From an uncultured Johnsonella sp. (GTDB lineage: Bacteria > Bacillota > Clostridia > Lachnospirales > Lachnospiraceae): a stretch of DNA of 64,000 nt. Where the stretch lies: assembly GCA_937927235.1 (NCBI GenBank), contig CALBCM010000031.1:1-64000 (forward strand), read 5' to 3'. This document shows positions 25,432 through 35,385 of this stretch, piece by piece; within the stretch, counting starts at the first letter, position 1; each line of letters opens with the position of its first letter. The notes beneath the pieces are model-generated. The model was not told the origin of the DNA and made no database searches. It was given only the letters and a program-made list of their open reading frames with translations. A program made the position numbers and the translations under genes.

Positions 25432-28400
25432 TTACATAAGTCCGAAAAGTTCTTTACTAAGCTCGTCCTTTACAATGTAATCTTCAAATCTTTCCTTTAT
25501 TCCCAAATCCTGAAGATTGCCAGAAGAAACATCTATTTTGTTTAATCTTTCAAACCTGCTTGAAACATTGTCATCAGCTTCAGCCTCATGCTTTATGCTG
25601 CCTGAAGCCTTTACAATCTCATGCCCGTCTGCTTCTTCATAAACTGTATACTCCCAGGTATCTCCACTAAACAGCAGCTTCTCTTTTATAAATATATCCA
25701 TATACATACGCCTTAAATCATCCGTCTTAAAAATTTCCTCATGCGGAAGTATTCTTGATTTAAGCTTAGGCAGTGAAAACTTGTCCCCATAATATATGAG
25801 TGTTTCTTTATCCCTGATATCCTGAGGCAGGCGCACCCACTTTGCAAGCTTTTTATAATATGGAAATATAAGCCCCCTATCTATAAGACTGTTGATTATC
25901 TTTGAAGCTGCCGCCTGTCTTTCACTGCTCATATGTAAAAGCTCAGAATAATACTTTGTGGTTGCAAGCTTATATATAACCGGAATTTCATTTTCATCAT
26001 CAGTATTTGAAATTGCATTTTCAAGATATTCAAATACCCTCTTAGGAAGCTTTTTGTCATTAAGAAAATAGTCTGCGGATTTAACTGTAAAATATGCTCT
26101 GATAAGCACATCATTGTTTTTCTTTCTGCTTACATACCAGGCAAATGCCTGGTCCAGATTTGCACTGTTGCCGGTAAACATCATTTGTGCTATCAGTCTT
26201 TCATCAAGGTCATAGGTATTGACATGCTCACTGACCGAGGTTGAAAGCAGCTTGAACATGTCCTCGGTGCTGCCGTTAAAATACCGGCATAAATATTCAA
26301 GTATGGCTATATCATTATAGCCCTCAGCTACTACGTGAAAGGCAGTTCTTAAAAGTCCTTCATTGGCAAAGGCATTGTCAAATATCATAATTTTGCAGAG
26401 CTTTGCAAGGTTATATCTTGAGATTATATCATAGCCGTAATTCATTACCATTTCATAGGCTTCTTTGGCATAGCCTATATTAATCAGAGTTTCACAAATC
26501 ATACTCCTGTCTCTTGAATTAAGGTCTTTTTTATTTATCTCAAGCAGAAATTTATAGTTATCCTCTATGACCCATATATCCGGTCCGCTGGGTTTTTTAC
26601 TGTCCTCCTTATAAAATTCAAGCAGCTTTGAAAGAATACAGCTCTTAAATAAATCCGAAAAATTGGCATCCTTTCCGGCTTCCTGCAAAAGCCCTGTTTC
26701 CTCAGCTGAAGAATCGGATTCTTCAAGCACCCTCCAAAGCTTCTCAAGCTCAAATAAAAGATGCTCAGGATAAAGTCTTTCACATTCATGCTTGATTTCA
26801 GGCAAATCAAGCAGCAGCTCCTTTTTTATACCCTGTGCGTTGTACCTGTTGCCCTGTGCGTCTTGTAAAAATATTCTGGCTTTTTCTGAAAACACGGGAA
26901 CATAGGCGGTCTTTTCATCAAAGGCATAGACATGCTCTCCCTTTAATTCAGGGTAAATAATCACTGCGGATTTTATACTCTTGCTTTGAATCTCAATCTT
27001 ATAAGCACTTAAGATAGTTATAAGTGATTTTGCTATGCGTTTATCAAGCATATCGAACTTTAAAAATTCTTTGTAAATTACTGCAAGCTTTTCATTTATA
27101 CGCAGCTGACTTATCTGCTCAAGCATAAAGCTTTTTATCTGCGGGAGATAGTCATTATATACTGCGGAATTTCTGGCAGTAAATTTTATAATATTCTCAT
27201 ATAAAAGAGTTTTAGCAGCCGAATCAAGCACATGCTGATGCACTATAAAATATGATAAAATCTTTTGATTTATGGGCTTAGTCTGTTCTTTCGGAGCTGT
27301 ATACATAAAATATTCAAAAATACCCTCTCCAGCTGTATTGTCTGAAGCCGTACCTTTATAAGAAATATCTTCTTCTACTGCAAGCTTGAACCAGACATGC
27401 AAATTTTTATCCTTGCTGCCGGTTTTTATCAGCAAATTGCAGACAGCAGCAAGAAAGTCCTTATTATGACTCTGCTTATAAAGCTTTTTCAACAGTATGA
27501 AGGTTCTCTTATTAAAGCTTTTCAATCTTTTCATTTTTAATGCTACTTCGGCTATAAGAGCTTCCGAGAGCAGCCCTGCATCTATTCCGAAATCAAGTGC
27601 CGCAATATCAAACCTTGAAGGCTCATGTATGAAATCCGAATTTTCATTTAAAAGCCGACAGTAGTTTAAATATATAAAAGGACTTCTTACCCCTGCTTCA
27701 AAGGCTTCCTTCAGCTGCTTATACAAGCGCTCGCTATTATCTGCCAGGCTTGTATCGCTTTTTACTAAAAACGGCAAATATTCATATAACCCCTCTTTTA
27801 TAAGCTTTTTCAGCTGCTTTACAAAAAAATCTCTCTGCCCTGCCATTTCGTCAAGCATAAGACTCAGGTATTCAAACAATATATACTCATAATGCTGAGT
27901 CAGTTTATTTAATCTTGCAGCCTCTTTTTCTTCCTCAAGTATGGTTTTTGCCAGATAGACTTCTCCCTTTAAGTACAAAGCTTCAGCTTGAAGCAGTCTT
28001 ATCCTCAGCTTATTGTCTGTAGCTGCCTCAAGCCTTTCAAGCTCCTCAAGCAGCTTATTAATAAGCTTATCATCCTTTTCATATTCATATCTTATACGGT
28101 ATTTTAAATAGCTGAGCCAATGCTTTTTATATACAAGCTGCTTTCCGGGTGTTTTTTCAGTAAATTTTTTTTGTACTTCCACTGTAAGCTCATAGCAGGC
28201 CTCTGCATTGTCAAAGCTTATCACTGCTTTATTGTTTCTTTTAAGGAGTTTTGAAGACACTATCTCTATTTCTAAATTATATTTATTAGAGCTGAAGTCT
28301 TTATCTTTTATAGCTTTATTATTTATCTTTATAAATTCCGAGCTTGAATTGACGTTTATATTTAAGTAGCCCCAGCCGCTTTTTTTAATCGGTATCAGAT

Positions 28401-29031
28401 ATTTGGAATTTTCAGCTGCGGCAGTAATCTTATATTTTGCTTTTTCAAAGCTAAGCTTGATTGGTGCCTTTGCCCCTGCTGCCACCAAAAACTGCTCAAG
28501 GCAGTTATATCTGTCAGGTTTAGAATAAAATCCCTTATACAAAGCCCTTAAATTCATATCATACATAAAAGTAGCAGATATAAAATCCTTATATTCAAAA
28601 ATGCGAAGTGCCGTATCAGGGTCTTCCTTCGCTATTATGGTAAAGTCTTCTATAGTTTTTAATTTTTTTAAAGTTTCCCCTGTTAATCCGCCAAATGCCG
28701 TAAATTTATAGGGGATTTTATACTCTCCCCCATTAGTAATCAAATCTATTTCTCCCGTTATGCTTTCCTTAGTGTTGACATATCTGCTGTCAACTTCTGC
28801 ATATACATGAGCTGCACTGCCTCCAAATTTTGCAGTGAGCATCTTGACTGCGACATTGTTTGAATATGCAAGTCCTTTTATAGGTATACTGTTTTCGCTT
28901 GTTATATCTATTTGTATATTTGCCTCTTGTCCATACTGTACCGGTATGTCAATAGCCTGCGGATTTATTTTTATCTTTGGTATATCATTTTCTATTATAC
29001 CATTAGCAAGGCGATTTATCTTTTCTCTCAT
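25432..29031 (-). CDS. Very large helical solenoid protein (DUF5717-like)
   Basis: The 1199-residue product has a beta-rich N-terminal part (about 1-120 and again about 215-300, with IPVQYGQEANIQIDITSEN and GEIDLITNGGEYKIP) resembling immunoglobulin-like domains of hsp70-associated proteins. After that it is about 900 residues of helical repeats. No signal peptide, membrane helix or catalytic motif. I chose ATG 29031 because GGTGGG precedes it; an earlier ATG gives a 41-residue basic extension without a ribosome site. I believe it is DUF5717. It is first in the operon with the Hsp70-like protein, suggesting a scaffold or cofactor for it. Confidence 0.65.
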   Translation of the reverse strand: MREKINRLANGIIENDIPKIKINPQAIDIPVQYGQEANIQIDITSENSIPIKGLAYSNNVAVKMLTAKFGGSAAHVYAEVDSRYVNTKESITGEIDLITNGGEYKIPYKFTAFGGLTGETLKKLKTIEDFTIIAKEDPDTALRIFEYKDFISATFMYDMNLRALYKGFYSKPDRYNCLEQFLVAAGAKAPIKLSFEKAKYKITAAAENSKYLIPIKKSGWGYLNINVNSSSEFIKINNKAIKDKDFSSNKYNLEIEIVSSKLLKRNNKAVISFDNAEACYELTVEVQKKFTEKTPGKQLVYKKHWLSYLKYRIRYEYEKDDKLINKLLEELERLEAATDNKLRIRLLQAEALYLKGEVYLAKTILEEEKEAARLNKLTQHYEYILFEYLSLMLDEMAGQRDFFVKQLKKLIKEGLYEYLPFLVKSDTSLADNSERLYKQLKEAFEAGVRSPFIYLNYCRLLNENSDFIHEPSRFDIAALDFGIDAGLLSEALIAEVALKMKRLKSFNKRTFILLKKLYKQSHNKDFLAAVCNLLIKTGSKDKNLHVWFKLAVEEDISYKGTASDNTAGEGIFEYFMYTAPKEQTKPINQKILSYFIVHQHVLDSAAKTLLYENIIKFTARNSAVYNDYLPQIKSFMLEQISQLRINEKLAVIYKEFLKFDMLDKRIAKSLITILSAYKIEIQSKSIKSAVIIYPELKGEHVYAFDEKTAYVPVFSEKARIFLQDAQGNRYNAQGIKKELLLDLPEIKHECERLYPEHLLFELEKLWRVLEESDSSAEETGLLQEAGKDANFSDLFKSCILSKLLEFYKEDSKKPSGPDIWVIEDNYKFLLEINKKDLNSRDRSMICETLINIGYAKEAYEMVMNYGYDIISRYNLAKLCKIMIFDNAFANEGLLRTAFHVVAEGYNDIAILEYLCRYFNGSTEDMFKLLSTSVSEHVNTYDLDERLIAQMMFTGNSANLDQAFAWYVSRKKNNDVLIRAYFTVKSADYFLNDKKLPKRVFEYLENAISNTDDENEIPVIYKLATTKYYSELLHMSSERQAAASKIINSLIDRGLIFPYYKKLAKWVRLPQDIRDKETLIYYGDKFSLPKLKSRILPHEEIFKTDDLRRMYMDIFIKEKLLFSGDTWEYTVYEEADGHEIVKASGSIKHEAEADDNVSSRFERLNKIDVSSGNLQDLGIKERFEDYIVKDELSKELFGLM

Positions 29032-29155
29032 ATACCCACCTGTCTGTTGGTTTGTTTTTGATTTGCCTCTATTTATTTGAAAATACGGCAATTTGAAAAT
29101 ACGGCAAAGAGCAGGGCTCTTTTCCATATTCTTAATTATTCTACCATAAAACATC

Positions 29156-29184
29156 TTGAATTAAAAGGTTAATGTTGGTATGAT
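29156..29184 (+). promoter_or_regulatory. Promoter of the DUF4364 gene
   Basis: TTGAAT (29156-29161), 17 nt, TATGAT (29179-29184). A second TATAAT is at 29256-29261. The region is divergent between DUF4364 and the large operon, so a regulator made by one could act on the other. Confidence 0.55.
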
Positions 29185-29319
29185 ATTCTTATTCTGCAAT
29201 TAGAATAGGCTTAATAATATAACTGATAACTGCTGCACATTCTGATTAAACACTATATAATATAAATTTACATGGAGGTAATAGACAGCAGGGTTAAATG
29301 CCTTGGCTGTATAAAAATT

Positions 29320-29853
29320 ATGCTATCTGAAACTGAAACACTATATAAACTTATAATACTTTACATGCTTCATCATGTTACTTTTCCTTTAAGCACCTCA
29401 CAGCTGCTGGAATTTTTTGTAAACCGGCATCAGTATACTGATTTTTTCACTTTGCAAAAGGTCATTTCAGAGCTTGAGGAAACTGAGCTGATTTCCAAAA
29501 ATACTTCCTCGCATAATGCTTCGTTTTATACAATCACCAGCTCGGGAGAAGAAACTCTTGAATACTTCGGGAAGCGAATCCCTGCCGCCATCCTTGAAGA
29601 TATAAATGAGTTTTTAAAAGACAATAAGGTTAAGCTCAGAAACGAATCAAATATTACCGCTAACTTCTATAAATCGACCAGTCCCGGATTTATAGCACAC
29701 TGTGAGGTCAGAGAGGGCAAAAACATACTTATCAGCATGGACATAGCAGTTCCGGATGCCAAAAACGCAGAGCTTATATGCAGCAACTGGAAAAACGCAA
29801 GTAATGACATCTATCAATATACTATGAAAAAGCTTTTTGAGAAAGGAGACTAA
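29320..29853 (+). CDS. DUF4364 winged-helix-like regulator
   Basis: The 177-residue protein starts MLSETETLYKLIILYML and continues with a winged-helix pattern (FPLSTSQLLEFF, FTLQKVISELEETELIS, YTITSSGEETLEYF) typical of DUF4364 proteins of Clostridia, then a small mixed domain. It is cytoplasmic and probably DNA-binding; targets are unknown. I preferred ATG 29320 to the in-frame ATG 29272 because family members begin here. A 10-codon frame from ATG 29298 with AGCAGGG before it ends at 29330 across this start, which could couple translation. The gene abuts the converging permease gene with no gap. Confidence 0.75.
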   Translation: MLSETETLYKLIILYMLHHVTFPLSTSQLLEFFVNRHQYTDFFTLQKVISELEETELISKNTSSHNASFYTITSSGEETLEYFGKRIPAAILEDINEFLKDNKVKLRNESNITANFYKSTSPGFIAHCEVREGKNILISMDIAVPDAKNAELICSNWKNASNDIYQYTMKKLFEKGD

Positions 29854-29869
29854 TTATCCTTTCTCTTTT
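29839..29869 (+). terminator. DUF4364 terminator inside the end of the converging permease gene
   Basis: GAGAAAGGA (29839-29847) pairs with TCCTTTCTC (29857-29865), followed by TTTTA. The stem overlaps both stop codons, so the same bases also encode the end of the permease. Confidence 0.6.
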
Positions 29870-32202
29870 AAGCTGTCAGTAGGGCTTATTTTCTTAATGG
29901 TCCGGATTACCTCTCTACTTGATATATAAAGCATAAGCACACTAAATACAAATGCTCTGATATATGAGATAAGCGGCAGCTCCAGCTTCAATGTAAATGC
30001 ATCGGAAACTAAAAGAGATTCCAGCAGCCGCTTAAAAATAAAAATCATAGGAATGCTCATTATAATGCCGGCAATAAGATACACTACCTGCTCTATAAAT
30101 ATCATCTGCTTAATTTCGGAATCTGTAATGCCCATTATTTTAAGCGTGGCAAATTCGGTTTTCCTTTCACGTATGCTGATAAGTGAAATATTATATATTA
30201 GTATGGCACCGGCAAATAAAGTCATAAATATAAACATATTTATCATAAAGGCTGCATTTCTCATCCGGCTTTTATAAAAAGCAAGAGTTTCCTTGCTGCT
30301 TGAATAAGCGGATATTAAGGAGGTATTTATAAGTGCGGACTTAACCTCCTCAGCCCTGCCTCTTGAAGTATTTAAAATTATAGTATTGGAAAAATCCGAC
30401 ATCGGCAAAAATTTGCCTATGGCATTTATATCAATATAGCAGCCGCTGCCCATGCTTTCTTCTATCACCGCAATTACAGGTATCCGGGATTTCTTTGAAG
30501 GGAAGTAGCTTGTACTTATTTCAGCGGTATCCCCTCTTTTTAATCCCAAATCTGCGGCAATTCTTGAATTCATTATAAGCCCTTTACTTGAAGGATTGTA
30601 GGTTTTTTTATCAATACCGTAAATTCTTAATAAGTCGGAGTCTCTATTAAGGCCCGCAAGCAAGGTGAATTTACTTCTGTTTGCCGACTTTATCAGTACG
30701 GGAATCTCAGTTATAGCTTCGTATTCAGCAACTCCCTCTACCCCGGCAACTGCGGCTTCGGCTCTCGTTCTTGAAGTATAATTTTCCAGTGATATTTTCA
30801 CATCATATCTCTGCACGTTTTCAAAATGTGCTATGAAAATATTGTCTATAGCAATATCGGAGGAAAACAGAGTAATTGAGAGCGCAAAGGGGAAGGCTAT
30901 TGCAAAGGCTAATAAGAGAGTTCTGAACGGGCTTCTGAAAAGTGAGCGTATCCCCATTTTATACATAGCACTAAGCTTTTTTATTAAATTATCAAACAGC
31001 GAAAAATTTTGTTTTAAATTGGGACTTGCAGGTCTCATTGCCTCCGCCGGCTGTATGCTTACTATGCCTCTTACTCCGAAAAATACCGCTGTCAGACTAG
31101 CTGCCAGTGCGATTATAAGTGCATACAGCCTCAGAATATAGCTGTCATAATATTCTGTAGAGGGCAGTGAAAAAAATATTGCATACTGATTAAACATAAA
31201 AATCCCTAAGGGTCGTGCTGTAATGCTGCCTATAATTACACCGGCCACCGCTATCACTACGCCCTGCAGCATATAAGAGCCTATAAGCTCCGAATTTTTA
31301 AGTCCCATAGCCTTCATAGTCCCTATCAGACTTCTGTCATTGTCAATAATCTTTTTAAGCACTGTGTACATCATAAATATTGACATAAATAAAAATATAA
31401 TCGGCAATATGGTACCCGTACCTAAAAGCTCCTCTATCTCGCCGTCAACCATGCTGTAGCTGGCTTGGTCCTGCCTCTCGACTATGCTTTTTAATCCATA
31501 AGGCTCCAGCCTCTCGCTTAAAATATACCTTAGCTGCTCATAGGAATACCCCTCAGCCAATTTAAAGCCTATCTCATTTACAATCTTTTCTCTGCCGACC
31601 ATTTTGGCAAGCTTTTCAGCATTGATTACCGCTATATCATAGTCCTTGCCATCTGAAATCAGTGCCCCGCTCGGAGGCGCCGCATAAATGTAATTCGGTG
31701 CCGATGCCATACCGGCTATAATAAATTCATAGCTCTCTCCGGAAACTATGAGATTGATAGGCTGCCCCTCTTTCCAGTTTCTTGCTTTAAGCATCTTTCT
31801 GCCTATATAAATATATTCATTTTCAGGTGCCGCATTCGGCTTCAGGCTGATTTTATTAAGCTCATTCTCGGGCTTGTAACCAAATACATGGAGGCTGACT
31901 ATACTGTCTATCCCCTCTCCTGTAAGCCTGATATCTGCGGACAACACTCCTGAAGCCTTTTCTATACCCTCTATAGCTTCAAACTCTTTAAGCTTGGATT
32001 CCGGCATAGCTATAGTTTCAACAAATATATCCGCCATATTACTGGACTGATAATATTCGTAGATTCTGCCTCTAAGATTTATTAGTGTATCATTCATTGA
32101 GATAAAGACAAATATACCGAGGGCTATTATCAGCGAAGCGCCTATGTAGGTGCCGATATTTTTTTTTGCCGCTCTGAATATATTTCTTCTGAAATACTTC
32201 AT
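29854..32202 (-). CDS. ABC transporter permease with two FtsX domains
   Basis: The 782-residue membrane protein has a first helix at about 20-40, a large outside domain, three helices at about 260-385 (FtsX core), a second helix/outside domain, and three final helices (about 650-775). The motif IRERKTEFATLKIMGI precedes the last core, as in MacB-type permeases that push substrates by mechanotransmission. It is third in an ATPase-adaptor-permease operon; the stop and start of adaptor and permease are 4 bp apart. Likely exports a peptide, lipid or drug; the substrate cannot be read from sequence. Confidence 0.85.
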   Translation of the reverse strand: MKYFRRNIFRAAKKNIGTYIGASLIIALGIFVFISMNDTLINLRGRIYEYYQSSNMADIFVETIAMPESKLKEFEAIEGIEKASGVLSADIRLTGEGIDSIVSLHVFGYKPENELNKISLKPNAAPENEYIYIGRKMLKARNWKEGQPINLIVSGESYEFIIAGMASAPNYIYAAPPSGALISDGKDYDIAVINAEKLAKMVGREKIVNEIGFKLAEGYSYEQLRYILSERLEPYGLKSIVERQDQASYSMVDGEIEELLGTGTILPIIFLFMSIFMMYTVLKKIIDNDRSLIGTMKAMGLKNSELIGSYMLQGVVIAVAGVIIGSITARPLGIFMFNQYAIFFSLPSTEYYDSYILRLYALIIALAASLTAVFFGVRGIVSIQPAEAMRPASPNLKQNFSLFDNLIKKLSAMYKMGIRSLFRSPFRTLLLAFAIAFPFALSITLFSSDIAIDNIFIAHFENVQRYDVKISLENYTSRTRAEAAVAGVEGVAEYEAITEIPVLIKSANRSKFTLLAGLNRDSDLLRIYGIDKKTYNPSSKGLIMNSRIAADLGLKRGDTAEISTSYFPSKKSRIPVIAVIEESMGSGCYIDINAIGKFLPMSDFSNTIILNTSRGRAEEVKSALINTSLISAYSSSKETLAFYKSRMRNAAFMINMFIFMTLFAGAILIYNISLISIRERKTEFATLKIMGITDSEIKQMIFIEQVVYLIAGIIMSIPMIFIFKRLLESLLVSDAFTLKLELPLISYIRAFVFSVLMLYISSREVIRTIKKISPTDSLKEKG

Positions 32203-32206
32203 TGAC

Positions 32207-33577
32207 CTAATCCTTTTTCATTGTTTTTCTGATGCTTACTTTAATTCCGTCCTCAAGGTCTTCATTATCGGAATTAGTGATAACCCTTTCTCCCTCTTTT
32301 AAGCCCTCACTAACCACCGCCTGAGTGCCTGATTTATATTCAATACCTACAGGTGACATCACCGCCCGGTTTTCTATGATTTTAAATACATAGTCCTGCT
32401 CTTCATCTTTAAAGACTGCTCCTGCCGGTACTGCTACCGCAGCTTCTTTTTTATAAAGGCTGAATTTGACGCTTACTCCGTACCCGTCTTTTATAATATT
32501 GTCCTCCAAAGCACTTTTATCAAGTCTTGCTACCACCTTTACTCTATATTCTTTTAAACCGAGTGCCGATTTTCCCTCCTCTGCAAAATCATAAATTTCA
32601 GTAATTTTTCCGGCAGCGGTCTTTTTAACTCCTCTTAAATCAAACTCCACCTCTACAGGCTCGCCAATGTAAAGATAGGAAACCGCATCAGTCAATACTT
32701 CACTCTCCACCGTATAACCCTCCTGCGCATTCGTGCTTATAACTGCAAGCTCCTGACCGGCCGATACCATAGATATATCCTTTGCGGCTATTGAAAGCAC
32801 TACTCCGTCCTGCTCCGCCTTGACCTCACAATCTGCAATCTGCCTGTCGAGCTGAGCCAGTGCCGTCTGCTCGGCTGCTATTGACGCATCAAGCTGCTTT
32901 TCGGCACTTTCATAAAACCTTTTATTAATATCTTTTTCAGTAAGCCCTTCTTTTTTAAGGCTTTCAAGATAACTGCTGCTTTCATTTAATCTTATATTTG
33001 CCGAATCATAGGCTGAACGTGCAGTTTCATAAGCCGTCCTTGAAGCTTCAAGCTCCAGATTTGAAATCGCTCCCGCTTCAAAAAGAGCCTGCTTTGCCTG
33101 ATAGTCGGTTTGTGCGGAGTTTAAGGCGGCACCGGCGGAAGCTGCACTCTGTCGCAGTCCGTTAATATATTCAATAGGAGCGGTAGCCATTACCTTGCTT
33201 ACATTGCTCTCCTCCTTCTTTGCCAAATATCCCTCTATACTGCTGTTTTTTAAGTCCTTCTGATACTGTAAATCCCTGGTATCTATCCTTACAAGCACAT
33301 CTCCCGCTTTGACAGGGGTATTTTCAGCTACTAGGACCTCCTGAATGCTTCCTGAAGTCTTGGCAATAATATGATATTTATCTCCCGACTTAATCACCCC
33401 GTCTTCCTTGTAAACATCATTTACATCAGACAGTACCACAGTATAAGCCTCTACTTCAAGTGCCTTACTGCTGTTTTTCAACATATACATCGCTGCTGCC
33501 GCTATAATTGCCGCCGCAATTATTATAAATTTAAATTTTTTCCTTAAAAATTCGGGCAAGCTCTTTTTTCTCTCCAT
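32207..33577 (-). CDS. Membrane-fusion/adaptor subunit of the ABC exporter
   Basis: The 456-residue HlyD/MacA-like protein has one N-terminal membrane helix (about 15-31, very Ala/Ile-rich), a lipoyl-type half (VLVAENTPVKAGDVLVRID), a long coiled coil (about 105-230), the second lipoyl half (VKAEQDGVVLSIAAKD), and a beta-barrel C-terminus with AVVSEGLKEGERVI. In Gram-positives such adaptors sit outside the membrane and join the permease. It lies between the ATPase and permease genes. Confidence 0.85.
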   Translation of the reverse strand: MERKKSLPEFLRKKFKFIIIAAAIIAAAAMYMLKNSSKALEVEAYTVVLSDVNDVYKEDGVIKSGDKYHIIAKTSGSIQEVLVAENTPVKAGDVLVRIDTRDLQYQKDLKNSSIEGYLAKKEESNVSKVMATAPIEYINGLRQSAASAGAALNSAQTDYQAKQALFEAGAISNLELEASRTAYETARSAYDSANIRLNESSSYLESLKKEGLTEKDINKRFYESAEKQLDASIAAEQTALAQLDRQIADCEVKAEQDGVVLSIAAKDISMVSAGQELAVISTNAQEGYTVESEVLTDAVSYLYIGEPVEVEFDLRGVKKTAAGKITEIYDFAEEGKSALGLKEYRVKVVARLDKSALEDNIIKDGYGVSVKFSLYKKEAAVAVPAGAVFKDEEQDYVFKIIENRAVMSPVGIEYKSGTQAVVSEGLKEGERVITNSDNEDLEDGIKVSIRKTMKKD

Positions 33578-33643
33578 TAAGTTTTAATCCTTTCCAATTC
33601 CTTTTTATTAATCCTGTTATCATTTAAATAATACGTATATTCA

Positions 33644-34390
33644 CTACCAAACTACATCCTCAGGTGCAGCCGGATTTTCATTTTGAATTATCCTTTCTAT
33701 CCTTCCGTCCTTAAGATAAAATACTCTATCCGCAATTTTAGCTACATTTTCATTATGGGTAATTATCATAATAGTTTTATTATAGCTTTTATTAAAATCC
33801 ACAAGAAGCTTTAAAATCTGAACCCCGGTAGATATATCAAGAGCTCCGGTAGGCTCGTCACATAAAAGCAGCTCGGGATTTTTACATAATGCTCTGGCTA
33901 TAGCCACTCTCTGCTGCTGTCCCCCGCTCATCTTTCCGGGATAATGCCCCCTTCTGTCCCAAAGGCTTACCTGTTTTAAAAGCTTTTCACAGTCCAGAGG
34001 ATTATTTGACATCTCAGCAGCAAGCTCTACATTTTCCAGTGCGGTGAGATTGGGCATAAGATTATAAAACTGAAAAATAAAGCCTATATTAGAGCGTCTG
34101 AAATAAGTAAGCTCTTTTTCATTCATACTGCTTATATCTATATCCCTGTAAGCTATATAACCTGAGCTTACCGTTTCGATTCCTCCAAGTATATTCAGCA
34201 GAGTAGATTTTCCGGAGCCGGAGGGACCTAGTATCACTACAAGCTCCCCGGTATAGACCTCAAAGCTTACATCATCAAGAGCCTTGACCTTAACCTCGCC
34301 AAGCAAAAACTCCTTATGTACATTTTTGGCTATTATAAGCTTTTCATCGAATCTGTTGTGCGATTTTCTATTTGATACATTCATTTCCAT
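33644..34390 (-). CDS. ATPase subunit of the ABC exporter (MacB/LolD type)
   Basis: The 248-residue ATPase has Walker [10 protein letters not shown], a Q-loop in [13 protein letters not shown], signature [15 protein letters not shown], Walker [13 protein letters not shown] and H-switch ITHNE. The Q-loop and signature are of the LolD/MacB exporter type. It is the first gene of the exporter operon, 66 bp before the adaptor, with a promoter about 73 bp upstream. Confidence 0.92.
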   Translation of the reverse strand: MEMNVSNRKSHNRFDEKLIIAKNVHKEFLLGEVKVKALDDVSFEVYTGELVVILGPSGSGKSTLLNILGGIETVSSGYIAYRDIDISSMNEKELTYFRRSNIGFIFQFYNLMPNLTALENVELAAEMSNNPLDCEKLLKQVSLWDRRGHYPGKMSGGQQQRVAIARALCKNPELLLCDEPTGALDISTGVQILKLLVDFNKSYNKTIMIITHNENVAKIADRVFYLKDGRIERIIQNENPAAPEDVVW

Positions 34391-34462
34391 TTCGTTTATC
34401 CTTTTGCAGTAAAGCTTAAAAGCGTGCTTGCCGCCGTTTACTTTCTATTCTTTCCTATTTGT

Positions 34463-34490
34463 ATTCTATTATCATAATATATTTTGTCAA
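34463..34490 (-). promoter_or_regulatory. Promoter of the ABC exporter operon
   Basis: TTGACA (34485-34490), 16 nt, TAGAAT (34463-34468) on the minus strand. Confidence 0.7.
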
Positions 34491-34570
34491 GTTTTTTTAA
34501 ATAATTGTTTACTCAAGTTTATTAGAAACCAATAAATTACAGAGTATTGCAATAAAATTAATTATATTGC

Positions 34571-34620
34571 AAAAAATAATCCGGAACACTTAAGTCTTTA
34601 GACTTAAATGTTCCGGATTA
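34571..34620 (-). terminator. Strong terminator after the flavin reductase gene
   Basis: Arms of 20 bp at 34577-34596 and 34601-34620 (one mismatch) with a 4-nt loop, followed on the minus strand by TTTTTT. It isolates the flavin reductase gene from the exporter operon. Confidence 0.9.
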
Positions 34621-34672
34621 TAATATTCTATATGCAAAAATCTACAAATATATATTTATAATTTGCTAAAGC

Positions 34673-35260
34673 TTATTTTTCCTGCTGTGCTGCTTTCATA
34701 AGCTTTTTTCCGTCACTCCACGCCTGACCGACTTTTTCTGTTGTCACATAATAACCAAACTGAAACTGGTCAAAAATCAAAGCGTTCAGCTTCAGAGGGT
34801 CAATTTTGCCCCTCTGAGAAAGCACCTTTTCATCCGCATTGACATTTATTATTTTTCCTACAACGGCATGGAGATTTTCGGTTTCAACAATTTCTGCAAG
34901 CTCACACTCCATAGCTACAGGAAATTCCGTAATAATCGGAGCATTAACATGTACACTCTTTTCTGCATGACAGCCGGATTTTTCAAACTTATCCGGCAGC
35001 TTATTACCTGTGGCAATTCCGTAATAATCCGCTACTTCTATATGCTCTTTATCTGCAATGCTGACGGTGAAGGCTTTAGTCTGGCGAATCGCCCTAGTTG
35101 TAGCATGCTCCTCGTCTATAAAGAGTGCAACCTTATCCATCTCGCTAATCATACCCCAAGCGGCATTCATCACCTGGACCACTCCATTTTTATCATAAGC
35201 TGCTACCATAAGAACCGGCATCGGAAATACCGCAGGCTGTTTTCCCAAATCTTTTCTCAT
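34673..35260 (-). CDS. Flavin reductase-like FMN-binding protein (flavoredoxin type)
   Basis: The 195-residue protein has the split-barrel flavin-binding fold: PVLMVAAYDKNGVVQVMNAAW at the start (quoted in part: PVLMVAAYDKNG), the FTVSIADKEHIEVADYYG segment, and a middle EFPVAMECELAEIVE strand set. Such proteins bind FMN and carry electrons or reduce flavins in the cytoplasm of anaerobes. It is a single gene with AGGTAG-type ribosome site and its own terminator. The partner is unknown. Confidence 0.85.
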   Translation of the reverse strand: MRKDLGKQPAVFPMPVLMVAAYDKNGVVQVMNAAWGMISEMDKVALFIDEEHATTRAIRQTKAFTVSIADKEHIEVADYYGIATGNKLPDKFEKSGCHAEKSVHVNAPIITEFPVAMECELAEIVETENLHAVVGKIINVNADEKVLSQRGKIDPLKLNALIFDQFQFGYYVTTEKVGQAWSDGKKLMKAAQQEK

Positions 35261-35385
35261 CGTGAACTACCTCCAAAAATATGTTTTAAAATAGCAACAG
35301 AAGGTTTTTAACATTCGCTTTGTCACCTACTTTTATACTTGAGATTATAGCATATATTGCATAAATATGTTATATATTAGGGTTT

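Noticed and set aside
29079..29103. Tandem TTTGAAAATACGGCAA-like repeat before the large solenoid gene
   Set aside because: Two copies only, in an upstream region without promoter-like placement; most likely a local duplication.
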